Below, piece by piece: positions 25,330 to 37,710 of a stretch of DNA of 64,000 nt. Origin of the DNA: Hyaloperonospora brassicae (taxonomy: Eukaryota > Oomycota > Peronosporomycetes > Peronosporales > Peronosporaceae). The notes under the pieces are model-generated. The model searched no databases. It was given only the letters and a program-made list of their open reading frames with translations, and had not been told where the DNA came from. How positions within the stretch are numbered: the stretch's first letter is position 1; each line of letters begins with the position of its first letter. The stretch is taken from NCBI GenBank assembly GCA_947650285.1, contig CANTFL010001173.1:31738-95737 (forward strand), written 5' to 3'. Made by a program: the position numbers and the translations under genes.

Positions 25330-26560
25330 CCGCGAAACCAGTTGGATGCGATCCGCAGTATTCTGTAGTCGCTTCAAGACGCGGGATTTACAGCAGGATC
25401 CTTTGTTGATGCGCAGAAGATATTGGAATGCGATGTTGACCGAGAAATCGATGCGGACAAATCGCTGTGATGAAAGCTGACCAAGTTGATCAGGCGTGGC
25501 GATTAGCAGAAAATAAGATTGAGCCGGCCATAGATGGATGGATAGATTGATTACGGGGTATCAGATGAAGCGATCACGTCGATCGCAGACACAACAAGAA
25601 GTTATGGTACCGGATCGTCGTTGTATTCGTCTGTAAACTAGTACTTGGATTTAGCCGATTCGATAAAAAGTCAACGGATGGTAATGGGAGTGTCCGGAGC
25701 TGCATCGATCCGCGACAGTGGAATCCTGGTTGAAATGAGATCGACCGTGGCGCAATAGTTATCCGCCGGATAGCTGAGATCTTATTTTGAAGCGGCCATG
25801 AAGAACTACGAAGAAAATCGGAGAAATGTGGATTTTAAGAATGCTGCTCGATTGAAGGTAATTTTACGACCACAGAGACTAATTTACCAGATGTGGAAAT
25901 AGAGCCGGCGAGGGATTTACAATATTGTCGATATTACAACGGTCATCATCAAAATCTTGATGAGATGGATCTTAGACGACCAATGATGGTTGCTGCCGAG
26001 ACCACGCCAAGCGGCAAAATTATTCCGCAGAGGCTACGAGTATCGGCGGACAGCGATCTATAAGAGCGTAAAAATCGTGGCTGATATAAAGATCAAGATA
26101 GGAGCTGGATTAGTAATATCAAGTCCGCATTCTTCCGTGAACAATCTTCAGATGCAGAAAATTGCCGTGTTCAGCGATATACTTACGGGACCGTTTTGAA
26201 ACTGGTACAGTCAGACAATCCGATCGACTCGCCGTAATTGGAATCCACCATTATAAGTTTTCATAATCTTGTATAGGCGACATGGATAAACAACAACTGG
26301 CAAATGCTACCAAGCAAGGAAACCACCGGATGAGACTCCACTAGAGTATCTGTATCGGTTGAACGTGACGGCGATCCGGGCGAAGATCTCTATTCGAGAA
26401 GAGACGCTGGCTATGAGATGTGAAATTGTGGGTTACTACATCGAAACGCTGGAAGATTGTGATGTGGCCAAGAGGTTAAATTTGTTACAATTAACGGATG
26501 ATTACAACATCAAAAAAACTTTGCGTGCCTACAAACGCATATAAGTGTGAGCCAATAAGG
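25330..26560 (+). pseudogene. R2c gag capsid region
   Basis: Plus-strand translation shows LDAIRSIL, a stop, SLQDAGFTAGSF...LECDVDREI at about 25345-25470, homologous to R2a at 22.37 kb and to R3 at 39.0 kb. At 26330-26545 it shows PLEYLYRLNVTAIRAKI...GYYIETLEDCDVAKRLNLLQLTDD, homologous to R2a at 23.31 kb. The ~1 kb spacing between the two blocks is the same in R2a and R2c, which supports two copies of one gag gene. Frames are broken throughout. Confidence 0.65.
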
Positions 26561-26970
26561 CGCCGGTGGAATCGAAAACGTTTTGACCTCCATCGGGCTT
26601 TAGTTCGATCCCAAAATTGTCGAAACCTACCTGAGCTGTGAGAGTGATATGAGGGAAACAAAATATAAAAATCGGTTCGGGTTCAGAGTAAAGTGGATTG
26701 AATTTGGTAGAAGATCGACGCCGATTCTGAGCGGCCGGATACCAAGATCGGGCAAAGTTTTCGTAAGCCTAATAATTTCAACACGATAACAACGATCCTG
26801 AAAACGAACAAGGTCGTGGAGATTGACCTCGCTGACGTTATTGATATGGTCACCAATGAGAGTCGAAATATGTCAATCAAACACAAGATAAGATCACAAA
26901 GATCGATCTTGTGGTGAAATTTCGAATTTTTACCCTCACTGCAGATGACGAAGTATGACGATCGTGGGTT

Positions 26971-27168
26971 TTGAAAGAGACTTACATGTCAGAAGTGAAA
27001 GTAAATGGAAAATCCATTGAACAAGGGTTTGAGTGCGCCGCATGCGAGGAGATGCATGAGAGTGGTAACTGCCCCATGGATATCGTTTACAATTTGATCC
27101 GCAAGTGTTATGTGCCTAAAGAGTATGCTGGAATATTTCCGCCCAAGTTCAAGCATACAATAAACTAG
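26971..27168 (+). pseudogene. R2c gag zinc-knuckle end
   Basis: This 65-residue frame contains CAACEEMHESGNCP followed by a hydrophobic/aromatic segment (YNLIRKCYVPKEYAGIFPPK). The Cys/His pattern CX2CX3HX4C and the segment after it match the last part of an oomycete gypsy gag type that I recognise, and R3 at 37.4-37.7 kb has the equivalent. It lies 0.6 kb after the capsid block and just before the protease, the normal order. It is a decayed fragment, not a host gene. Confidence 0.65.
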
Positions 27169-27449
27169 AACGCTCGCAGGGATGGAATCTGTCACAAGCT
27201 AAGAATTGTATCCTTTGCATTTATGCATACGTGGAAAAGAAGAAGGAATCTCACAACGGCAACGACCATTCAAACATATTGCTGAAACATGCGGAATTCC
27301 CTCAGTTTTTTTTTCGATTTATAGCATGGAACGAGCTGATGAGAATGCCCGATTGTCCAAAAGGATGGAGTACGATCTTGCGCCGGGTGTATTGCGCGAG
27401 TACTGTAAGTACCACACACAAGGAAAGTGGTTGAAGCAGCCAATAGCAA

Positions 27450-27990
27450 TTAATAATATCTACAAGGAGAAGGTCTCTATGCTGTTAAACTCAAGCGCTA
27501 AACGTTTGACCATCGACACAATCTTTGTTCGCAATATAATTTGTATGATCGACAAAAGTCAGACTGAAATATGTATGGGGTTAATGTGAGCACGTGTATG
27601 ACAAGTTGACGGATTCAGATCAAGATCACATTGAACGGATCCTTAGTGTATTATCTCGAAGTATGGGTTGGAGATCGAGTCGGTCAAGAGGCAGTATTGG
27701 GCATGGATTTAATAATACCGGCAGAGATCTATTTGATTCTGGCAGACCAAACTCTAAGTCAACCAAATTAGGTTGGTATAAGTTTGGCAGGGAAAGACCG
27801 CCGCACAGATCCATCTTCAAGCGATCAACATTTAGGATCAGCGTTTTGTTATATCTGTTGGAGAATCGACGGAGGTGAGGATAGGTGTTTATTCTCTAAA
27901 AGAAAACTCTGGCTACAAAGGGACAATAATTGGGTGCCAACGCTAATTAACGGGCCCGTTATATCGAAGTACTAACAGCTCCCCAATATT
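27450..27990 (+). pseudogene. R2c aspartic protease and following block
   Basis: The block VSMLLNSSAKRLTIDTIFVRN (27471 onward) corresponds to the retropepsin active site, but the usual Asp-Ser-Gly is Asn-Ser-Ser, so catalysis would be lost. The second conserved block (VWVGDRVGQEAVLGMDLIIP) is readable at about 27655-27715 in another frame. A block with KLWLQRDNNWVPTL at 27900-27950 follows. Order and spacing match an intact gypsy pol N-terminus; multiple frameshifts kill it. Confidence 0.65.
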
Positions 27991-29260
27991 AGCGATCATG
28001 AATTAATCTAAGGTTTTTTTCACCACTGGGCTTAATGCTGATGAATTACATAGTATTGCGATCTTCCGGTCATGTTTCTGTGGGTTCACGCCGATACCAT
28101 AAGTGGCATCCTTTGACTTTCAAAACGAACATTGGTCGGATATATGAATAGATTTAAGGATGCGCAGGACCTCAAGTGGGTCATTCGATCTACAAGATTC
28201 ACACAAAGATCATGACTAGGACAAGCGATAGATAGAATATCAAGGAAATTGATGAAGTATATTGAGAACGGTTGCCGTCATCGTCACCGGTCGAGCCAAA
28301 ATATAATAGATTCACACGATTGAAAACGACAACTTAGTGCGAGATCGACCAGATATGATGTTTAAACAGCATCAAGAGACGATCAAGGTCGGTGAAGCGG
28401 GAAAAAAGAAAGCCTTTTCCTAATTTATAACGAATATTCATCAGTCTGACGTTTTTCGGACTCTAGATGGGACGTTACATGGACAAGAGGGGCATCCGGC
28501 AAAGACGACGACTCACGTATCCTATCCGAGAGGGGATTGAGATGTGTCGTTGCTGACAACTACATCGCCATTGAAATAACGAACAGTTACGAGCTGGTGC
28601 ACAATCAAGCGGCTAGCTCGACGATCGAGGTGAATCAAAAAGTGATCGATTGTGGTAATTTTAATGAAAGCGAATTCAACCGAGACCATTTTAGCCACGA
28701 ATGTGAAGACGAGATCAAGATGTAAGGTTTCAAAGAGCATGAACAGTCTGATGTAATGACCGAAGGCCTTGATCGGTGGAAACTGTCAACGAAGTGTAGC
28801 AGGAAGAACAGACAAGTTTTCCGTGCATTTTCACGAAAGCGGAGAAACGTACGTAGGAGACGTAGATCGTCACATGGCTGTGCTGCTCTTAGTGACTACG
28901 TCTACTGCCGAAGTCACCATAGATGATATCCAAGTTGACGATACAGGAGTGCCTCTTCGGGCGATAGAAAAACTTACGACAACTGACTTGAAAAAAAGAC
29001 GGTTGGTAATGGGTATAGGGAACGCATTACAGTTTGCAGCAAGTGGCGGTGTATGCAACATTGATGTAGGAGGAGCGAACCCGATCGCAAAACGAGTGAG
29101 ACCAGTCGAAATATATTTCGTGGAAAATTATCAGATATGATCTCAGGATTGTTGTCAGCAAAGATTATTTCGTCGTCGGAGTCACCATTAGATCCGCCGA
29201 TAGTGATATTTAAAAGAAGGTCGATATATACATTCGATAATGTATGTACTACCGACGTTT
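27991..29260 (+). pseudogene. R2c protease-RT linker and start of RT
   Basis: Partly open frames (28537-28725, 28769-29140, 29137-29478) lead to GGVCNIDVGGANPIAKRVR near 29047-29100 and MISGLLSAKIISSSESPLDPPIVI at 29137-29208. The latter is the RT fingers start of this gypsy lineage (a GLLxAKII..S.SP pattern). The rest of RT is missing: after about 29225 the sequence no longer matches, so the element is truncated inside RT. Confidence 0.6.
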
Positions 29261-29504
29261 TAGAAGCTTACAAAATCGGTGATGTACCTGTGGTAAAGTG
29301 TGTTTTAAGAACAATAAACGTCGAGGTCGGCCCGGTGAAGGGAAAAGAAGTCATATTCAAGAAGATGGGTGTCCGAAGGAAAAGCGGCATCGGAAGAGGT
29401 CGAGACTCCATGGTAGAGGGGCTCGCAGAACCATTCAAGGCGAAGGATGTTGCCAAAATACCGGTCAAGCGGTACTGACAGAAGCCGATCGCGGTATCTC
29501 ATTG

Positions 29505-29740
29505 CTAGACCCGGTCTATCACTTGAAGACCTGGGGCCCTCATCGATGGACCCGGTCGCCCATCGTTAGATCTAAGTATCTCACCGATAGACCTGGTCCC
29601 TCCTCGTTATACCTTGGCCCCTCGCTGGTAGACCCGGTCCCTCATCGATAGACCTGGGTCCCTCATTGGTAGAACCTGTCCTTCCTTTATAGACCTGGGT
29701 CTCTAATTGGTAGACATGGTCCCTCATCGCCCGGCTACTC
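29505..29740 (+). repeat. Minisatellite, 20-21-bp unit, ~10 copies
   Basis: Degenerate copies of AGACCTGGTCCCTCATCGAT occupy this stretch, with units of 20-21 bp and one longer interruption at 29560-29600. The same unit, inverted, recurs at 40310-40400 ahead of the minus-strand R3 gag. That suggests the repeat belongs to the leader of this retroelement lineage. Confidence 0.75.
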
Positions 29741-30082
29741 CTGAAGCGTCTTATAAAGAGTTAGTAAAACGAGCAAAGATAGAGAAAAGAACTTCAAGGA
29801 TACTACTGTATTGGATACTTCTCAATTCGCGATATACGTGGCCCGTCGTCGTGCATAAAGAGATGACTTGTTAAGTATGCACGCCTGATCGAGAAAGGGA
29901 TAAATTTTTGTCTCTTCCGTTGAAGACAGTTACGTGGCGAGATCAAGTGCAAGTAGGACCCCAACAAGTATTTGGCCTGGGGGTTCGTCTAGTAGCAACC
30001 CTCCCTCAATCTATGCGATCAGAAGCGTCCTTTTTGCAAGTCGGTTAGGGAGAGCGAAAAAGGCCAAGAGATTAACATCCCT

Positions 30083-30403
30083 GTGATCACACGAAAGGAA
30101 AGAAGTGACAAGCTACCTAAGAAAAATGGTTGTACGCCTGCCCTCGACCAAGTCTTTCGAGCGGTCATCTACCGGCCTACCGTGTACATTATATCCACTA
30201 GAGGACCAAGGTCTACCTCTATCAACGCAACACATCGCTATCTTCGTCCAATTTGCCGAAGAGTGCAACCCGCCAGCCGACGGGTACACACGGTGAGGCA
30301 AGGTCACTACGCGACACCAGAGTATCCCCCCCAGTAAGTCGGCAGTCAGGCACAGTGAGTGTTTTGGGGGCTCATCGCGCAGTCTTGAGACCCCAACTAC
30401 CAA
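30083..30403 (+). pseudogene. R2b gag N-terminal fragment
   Basis: A plus-strand frame here contains IAIFVQFAEECNPPADGYTR (about 30230-30295), parallel to the PPDDGYTR motif of R2a at 21.63 kb. It lies ~550 bp after the minisatellite. No capsid block follows, so this is a 5' fragment. Overlapping minus-strand (30113-30403) and shifted plus-strand frames are shadows. Confidence 0.4.
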
Positions 30404-30499
30404 AGTATCAAGCGCTATACGATTTCGCTTACGTCAGAATTTTCAGGTGTAAAAACTTAACTTACATCACCTTGGCCCAGCAAGATAGTGATCCTGATT

Positions 30500-32470
30500 C
30501 GTCGGTCTACTATATATAACGGAAGTTACGGCAATCGCATTTTGATCCCGCTAAAAAAGCTCTTCTATTCATCCTTCAAGTATTATCGACGTCACTGGTA
30601 TCCAAATATATTTAGACCAACTTTTTACACTCAAAAACAGCGGGTAAACAGATCTGGTCTATATCGCGGCTTCAGTTTTAACCTACAAAATACCAGGATT
30701 GGGCATTGCTAAATCGATGTTAACTTTTCTAAATCTTCGGCGTAATCAATACCGTGCTTCGCTCGTAAACAACCCGGGATTGTTGATACTCCGTGTGGTC
30801 GATTATATTATCAATGATTAAGTGTCTCACAGGTAATCTTTAATTATTTCTATATTTCCTACATTATGGATTGATTAATAGATTATTTTTTCAATTGCTG
30901 CCGCTGTCTATTGTTCCGGGTATTGTATCGCCCTACTAATCATAAAAATACATTTTGATCTTTTGTTTATTCTTCTCACTCAGTCTCACTCCACTCAAGT
31001 ATCTTTAGGAAACTACTTGGACATTTTCCATCATTTTACAAAAACAGATGATCACCGTTCCAAACTTGTTTTTGCTTCGTGCTATTCTATCGCTACGAAG
31101 CGTTTTCGTTCTGCCTGATTTCGGTTAAACCCTTGTAACAAAGCAGCTCAGTCTAAATCTTCTTCGTTGACCGACGTCGGATCAATATGTCCTTTATGGT
31201 TAAGTATATCATTGTGTTCATGACTATAACGTGTCTATGTCAATTCAATGTGAGTAAGTTATGATGCACAAGACTCAGACGTGTCCACTTCCCTATCATT
31301 TTCACAATATCCTTTCCACTTCAGATTAGTACTATCAGCATCGTCTTCCCTCATGGCGTCCGTCAGAATTGCTTCACTAAAGTCCACATTTCTTCAAGGC
31401 GACCCGGAAATTGCTTGATCCGTTTAAAATGACGACAATGAAAATCGGTGAAAGTGGTAAGGTGTACCAGTAACTTTAAATTCTGAGTGATCTCCTCATA
31501 TTGATGCCACACTAAATAAATATTGGCGCATATGAGCTATGTTAAACGCGTTTCCATCTTTTTATGACGATCCAAATATGACCAAAGTTGAAATTTAAGC
31601 TTTTTTTTGCGGCGTTGGATCACAATAATCTCGTTCAGCTCGATCTTTATCATATCCTGTATCGATCACTAATCTTAGGTCAATAAAAGTAAAAAGCATG
31701 CCGGATGAGGTCCCAGTTTTTGTTTGATTACTAGAGTGATCTTTAGGGGTCTAGCTTAAAAAAACGTAAATCTCAATCTTAAACCATAAGTTAAGTAAAA
31801 AAAATTATACAATGCTGCACAGTTTTGATAGATTATTTCAATCGTTCTTCCAATTTATATTAGATTCAGTTACGTCTGCAAAATTCAATATAAGCGCTTG
31901 GGTTATAGTTTAAATTCAATGATTTGCCATTTAAATTAGCCTAACTTAGTAGACTAACTTAAGGCGCCTCTTCGTCCTGCAATCCTATGGAAGGCACAGA
32001 AGTCAGACGTAAATTTCGAAACTCGGTTGTTTTGGCTCACCCTCCTAGCGCCAAATTGTCAGAAAAACATTCTTTGTAACTTTACATGAGCTTTTATGTT
32101 TTTCAGGCGATCTTGTTTTAGTGATCACACATTTAGAAATTTATTCGATCCACAACATGAGTAGTACTCTTTCAGCGATTATCTCAAATATATTATGTGA
32201 TTGATATCAACAAAGCGTCCAGAAATATGTTGCCTACGAACTTCAGGGAGGTAAAACATGTATTGCGGGTAACACTGACCTCTTACATTCAACGAATGGC
32301 TCGACTACAGAAAAAACTTACACAGAGGAAAGAAGCATACCAGTAAACATCGCTCTGAATCATATTTTACCAATACTTTGGTTGCATCCTTTTAAAATGG
32401 TATAGTGATGACGCATAATATCTTGTTACAACAACTCCACCACTTGCAATCAAACTGTTTATACAAGGTC
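30500..32470 (-). pseudogene. Probable R3 integrase debris, very decayed
   Basis: On minus, this AT-rich stretch follows the R3 RNase H region, where integrase would lie. Faint matches such as YKECF near 32010-32130 are not conclusive, and the frames are riddled with stops. I see no host gene here. The assignment is by position only. Confidence 0.3.
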
Positions 32471-32479
32471 CCCAATTTT

Positions 32480-33378
32480 CATAGCTGATTAGGGACAAAC
32501 TTATAACCTTCATCCTGGTCTACTTCGCAGTCAGACGCGTCTAGGGCACATAGTTTAGCGTCTTGAACCTCATTTGGCTACATTCCATATGAGATACGCG
32601 TAAAAGTCTGCGATATATCTTAATTCATCGATTGTGTTATGCGCTATATCCATGTTTGTTTGTAGATCTTTATGTGTAGGATCTCGGTCCGACGACGTGA
32701 TATCACGACCGACATTGTAATCTCGTTCATCTGCACCACGCTATCGAATTGGTTAGCTTGCAAAACATTTACTCAGCTGATTGATCGTCAACCTTTTTTT
32801 GCGATCTTAAACGGGAACGATTAGCTACTTCTCTTACTCCAAAAATGTTTAAATGCTTAATCAAGGGATTCTACGTCTAAATTTGCCTCAAATGTACGAA
32901 CACATGAGTCAGCCTTGATCGGGTCTTTTATATTCCTCGATAAATAGTAAATTCAATACGGGCGCCTTGCGAGGAAAGCAAGGATCCCGATGTGCAGCAT
33001 TTATGATCTCCGACGCTTCTACCGGATCATAAAATTTGAAAGCCGACAATAATGATCCACTTTAAATTCTGATCGACAAGAAAATAGAGATACGTAACAG
33101 CGCTAGATGATGTGCTTTGTGCACTGTTCAACCTGCCACGTATCCGGCTGCACCTGATTCGGCCGTCCACTCCGGAATAGTTCATATATATGCACGATAT
33201 GTTCTACTCTCCATTTATACATATGACCATTATAATAAGCTGGCTGCCAGAAGTATTTATCCACTTTGGCCGTGGGTGGTAACGTAATGAGGGTCTGTCT
33301 TAGTTGTTGCCGCGGATCTATTGCAATAAGCAATTTGTCCACTTCTCTGAAAGGGGTATAAGCGCGTCTAATGGACAA
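32480..33378 (-). pseudogene. R3 RNase H to integrase linker
   Basis: The minus frame 33378-33103 begins PFREVDKLLIAIDPRQQLRQT, matching the segment after the RT connection in this gypsy lineage. Further along, about 32600-32500, the block CALDASDCEVDQDEG corresponds to the region before the integrase zinc domain. Stops interrupt it throughout. Confidence 0.5.
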
Positions 33379-34616
33379 ATTACGTAGTCTATTTTTCCTA
33401 TTCGCATTGGATGATCTTTAGCTTTAATAAGACAGAAAAAGCACCCTAATCACTGACCTTCCGATAATACTAGATCATTGTATCAGCCATACATGCGTTT
33501 ATTGGTGTATATAAATTTATTTTCGCGAAGACAATGAAGTATTACAATTATTAAAGATGTGATGAAGGACTTACTCTTTTTATTTCTCAAAAAAACCACT
33601 AATATATTTTCGTTCGACTCCAACGTGTAATTTGATATAATGGAAGATAAATACCACCATCGCTTACAGTAGATCTTCCGGTATAGCGCATGGAATGGCT
33701 CAGACTACACCCACGTGTGTCCACACAAGAACAAATTTACTAACACGAGCATTCCAGCTACCTAGGTATCTAACAACGTAAACGCAATCACGGTTTTATA
33801 ACAAAACTTCTTTAGCCATCCCCAGATATGAAGACATATCGCAATCCCGTATTTCCTCATGAACTAGACGCTAATCACCCTCTTATCTATCAAGGCGATC
33901 TTAGTCGCTTCTGACATTTTTATAAGACATCTGTACATTGCTAAAAAGGCGTATTGTACAAAACTAGCCTTTTACAACAGCAAAGTTCATCTTATGGAAC
34001 CTAGAACCCTGCTACTCGTAATGCACGGGTTGTGAAATGCGAAGTATTTACTAATCATCTCAAAAAAGCTACCGAAAATAATGCGTCGCACAAATGTCGG
34101 TCAGGACGAAATATCATTAATAAATTCCTATCCCGTCGGGTGAGCTTCGCGTCCGGACAAAGACGCTTGACGAAAGAAATATTATACCTTGAGGCTTCCA
34201 AAAACAATTTGATACAGGATGATGAGCAATATAGTCAGATCACACGCGTCCAACAGCTAGTCCAAATGTTAGATAAAGGTCTTTGATGAGCGAAATTTCA
34301 AGCTACCATCGACATTGTACCTTCCACTCCACACCATTAATTGCTGGTTCGTATTCGGTTCAGCTCTCGGAAACACATCGATCAGCTATATCAAATCAGT
34401 TTCGATCATATCGGAGTCGTCATCGATCTTTATATAATTATACAAATAAGTATATATGAAACGATAATAGATCTGTGGGACATTATTCGATCTCAGAGAT
34501 ATTTCTGAATAATAGAAGAAGTGCGACGGCGAGATACCGCGTATTTGATTATCATCTCTTTGTAAATACATTACTGAAGGCCCACTCGTCTTATCAAACT
34601 AAGAGCTCCGCACTTT
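33379..34616. other. AT-rich interruption within R3, unassigned
   Basis: About 1.2 kb separate two R3 pieces (34617-35001 and 33103-33378) that would be nearly adjacent in an intact element. The piece on each side appears to contain a version of the same PRxxxD motif. So this is either an insertion or the junction of two overlapping fragments. The plus frame 34032-34286 (84 codons, basic, Gln-rich end) lacks recognised motifs. Confidence 0.4.
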
Positions 34617-35001
34617 TTAGTCGATGTGTCTAGGCAGTTTGCCGATAAATTGTATAGATACACCATCATCCTTGTTGATGGACTTACCCTTCACAATATC
34701 AACGGCTCCCAGGCCCAAGAGGGCGTCCCAGTTCCAAGGCGCCCCTGCTTCCTGAATAATTTTCCACTTTAAATTCCTCGTCAGGACTATGAGGGGACGG
34801 GTACCAACCTCGTTTATCTGAATTAGTAGTACCCGCAGTAAGGCCAATACTTCTTTTCCCCAGTAATGTATTTTTGTTTATTCTCCGTAACGGTCTGGCT
34901 CGTAACGATACCATCATGAGTAGGACTTCACGAACCTTTACTATGGACGCCGAGATAGAATAATCACTCGCAAAGACGATGATCACGGCATGTTTGGCCA
35001 A
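34617..35001 (-). pseudogene. R3 RNase H region
   Basis: Minus frames 35001-34699 and 34847-34617 carry VIIVFASDYSISASI, the first RNase H acidic block (usual YASD), then ALLRVL...TRPLIVLTRN and a later segment ending PRHID. The two halves lie in different frames, so the enzyme is broken. Confidence 0.6.
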
Positions 35002-35213
35002 GTTGGAATGGGTGCCGTATCAATTTCATTTTGAGCATGGCAAAATCTTCCTGCAATTAAGACTATGAATTCTGTCCTATCCTCCTGATAGTTGCACCAT
35101 CGCTATACTTTATCTTATACCGCCCTGCATGAAATTCCAACTTTGCCAATTAATTTAAATCGACGCGTATTGAGCACAGTCTCTGATGAACTTATTATAT
35201 TTGTAAACAAATT

Positions 35214-35910
35214 TCAAGAAGAAATTGAATCGTCGTAATTATTGACAGCAAGGGTAGATTTGTCAACGGTTGAAGGTCCTTCATGTGGGCCGTTAGTTCC
35301 CTTAAAGATGACCGACTTCCGAGGAAGTTGACGTACCAACACGCTCACGAGCCCTTGACTGCGCTGACTAGCAAATTGTATTCGTCGCACACATCTAACA
35401 GCTACCTTCTTATTCAACATATCCCATAATCCCGCTGGAATGAATATATCATCGACCTATTAGTGACCGTCGGTCCAATATCGAGTGACCCAACTGTACA
35501 TCTTGTTCCCCGTCACGAAAAGATCTTTTGTATGGTCAGGTTATCACTCTAATAAATTTACAAAAACTTATATAAAGCGTTATTCAATCGTCGCTGGTTA
35601 ATCCGAGACGCATAATTAAGCCTGAGTGGCATCCGGGGCCATTTATCCAGCTTGAGGATTGACGAAAGCAGAGATCATTCTTACCCTCTCGGTCATGCTG
35701 ACGACCCAAAAACTGCTCGCCATGTCGAAAGAAATATATCCCAATGAACCATATGGATCCTTTATTTACGCATTAATCAGAGTCATAAATTAGATCGTGA
35801 GCTGGGTCAAGACATTCACCAATCGGTAGTCGACACACAGTCTGATCTACATGCCATTCTTCTTCACAATAATCACATTTGTACTGGCCTATAGAGATTT
35901 TGAGGGTATG
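35214..35910 (-). pseudogene. R3 reverse transcriptase core
   Basis: Reading minus from about 35900, VKKNGM, a stop, IRLCVDYRLVN and then FDMASSFWVVSMTERVR are visible down to about 35650. The catalytic block reads VDDIF with its Asp-Asp pair at 35448-35453, where Tyr/Phe-x-Asp-Asp is usual. The minus frame 35420-35214 continues from it. These are RT blocks of the same lineage as R2. Stops and frameshifts make it inactive. Confidence 0.65.
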
Positions 35911-37375
35911 AATACATCTTGCAAATAGCAACCCCTTGAATAAGTCGTCCATCTACTCTATTATTTGAGGGGACCCCTTTCGTGCGCGTTGCGTCATTAA
36001 CTTTGCATTTCCCACATTAATATTACATATACCCCTCGGATGGCGGGTGGTAAGGCTTACATTTCCCTATTAATAGATATCGTTTTTTTCATATAATCTA
36101 TCGCAGTCGTACCTCCTCTTCGAAAAAATTACTATCTGGTTCTGTAATCTGTAAGAACTACAACCCAATAGTTTTAGGTAAGGTGTTTAAATTCGGTATG
36201 GTATCTTGTCCTAAATTTAATTTGTGGTGCAAAGGATTCCGCTCCCAAAAAAGCATACTTGACCATCTGTATGTGCTGGTCCACCCATATTGGGTCCCTC
36301 CACATTGTCTGGGATCAACAGGTAGTTCATCTTTGAGTGTGCTTTGTTCTTAAGCGACCATTATCCGCAGATGCATCTTTTCTTTGCACTATCGCTGTTT
36401 TTTTCGGGCATCTGTCGGTGTGACATGTACATTATTGGGGATCGGTGCCTTTGGACACTGCAAACTGCACGACTAGTCTTTTACAAAGCTTTCTATCTTC
36501 AAGGCCTCTCGTACTCTATCATTAGGTTCAACTGAGGGTCGACCAAATCAGTGGTGGCTTAATACGTTCATTTATCCATTCATCGTATTTTCAAGATTTC
36601 ACCGAAACAAAACCTTGCGCTCTTGGAATTTTGTATTTGGTCCAATAACCTAAAATTGTATGATCGTGGAATATTATAAGAATGGAGCTTACGTCTGTTA
36701 CCTTCAACAATTGTCGACGTCCCACCCCCGCGTCATATTCATGACCTACCGTTCTTCTCGTGTGACCCACGGTTTATATATTAGAATTCGACTTCCCCGG
36801 AATATCTCCATATACCCACTAGCACGGATACGTGCTTGCTAGACAAACTCTACGTCTGATACTCAATTATCATCAACATTACAACTATCAGATAATTACG
36901 CGCGGACTTCATAGGGAAGAAAAAGCGTTCGTTTTACCATGCCTTACCGAATTTCAGCAGAGAATAAGAAATTAATGCCCGAGATCATGTCTAAGCACAC
37001 CATAGAGCCTAAGAATAGCATAAACGATGTGCACCACAGTCTAGTGTTGAGTGATCTTGATGCGAGTACGCCTTGCCGTAGTATACAAGTGTTCATCAAT
37101 ACCAACGCAATCTTGTCATTTTATTTTGTCAATTCGAGAGCCTGCCTAAGGAGAAAAGTTAAATGTAGGATTTATATTCCGGCACCCCTATTAATCAAAT
37201 ATCTTTTGCGATCACCGTTGATCTTCCCAGAGACTTTGGATTGTCTAAACTTTTATTGGGGGAAAAGTATTTTTATTACCCCCTTAATTCTCCCGGCAAT
37301 AGTTTCAACTTCATCAATATATTTTCTTGAGCAAAATCGTTACGATCATCTATAGACCCATCATCGACCATCGTT
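35911..37375 (-). other. Decayed interval where R3 protease is expected
   Basis: By analogy with R2c this interval should hold protease and linker, but I cannot read a convincing active-site motif. The plus-strand frames 36344-36535 and 36939-37355 have Ile/Ser/Leu-rich composition without motifs and are probably chance frames. Confidence 0.35.
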
Positions 37376-37710
37376 TTATTTCAATATTCGATATACAGAT
37401 TGAATATTCTTTGTAGGAGTATCCCTCTCTTTCTCGGCTGTCTTTCCACATACGCAAAGATACAAAATATATAACAATCGACTCATACCAGTTCTAAACC
37501 TGGCAAGCGTCTTAATGTGGCATCGTTTCGGCCTTCTCCGGCAATATTCAGGCGTTTTTGATGGTCCGAACCACCGAAAAATCATATAGTCCATTCATTT
37601 CATCTGGCACCTCTCAACTTCATGAGACTTTCCACACCCTTGTCCAACTTACATACAGGAATTCGATGGGTGGACTTTCTTTCCACAGTGGTCACAGGTT
37701 ATCCACTATG
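37376..37710 (-). pseudogene. R3 gag zinc knuckles
   Basis: Minus translation gives ITCDHCGKKVHPSNSCM, a stop, then GCGKSHEVERCQMK, a stop, MDYMIFRWFGPSKTPEYC. The first is a CX2CX4HX4C knuckle and the second aligns with the R2c knuckle (CAACEEMHESGNCP). The following aromatic segment also aligns. This fixes R3 as a minus-strand member of the R2 lineage. Overlapping plus frame 37558-38013 is its shadow. Confidence 0.65.

Noticed and set aside
36939..37355. 138-codon plus-strand frame as a gene
   Set aside because: No motif or homology recognised, and it lies within the minus-strand R3 element.
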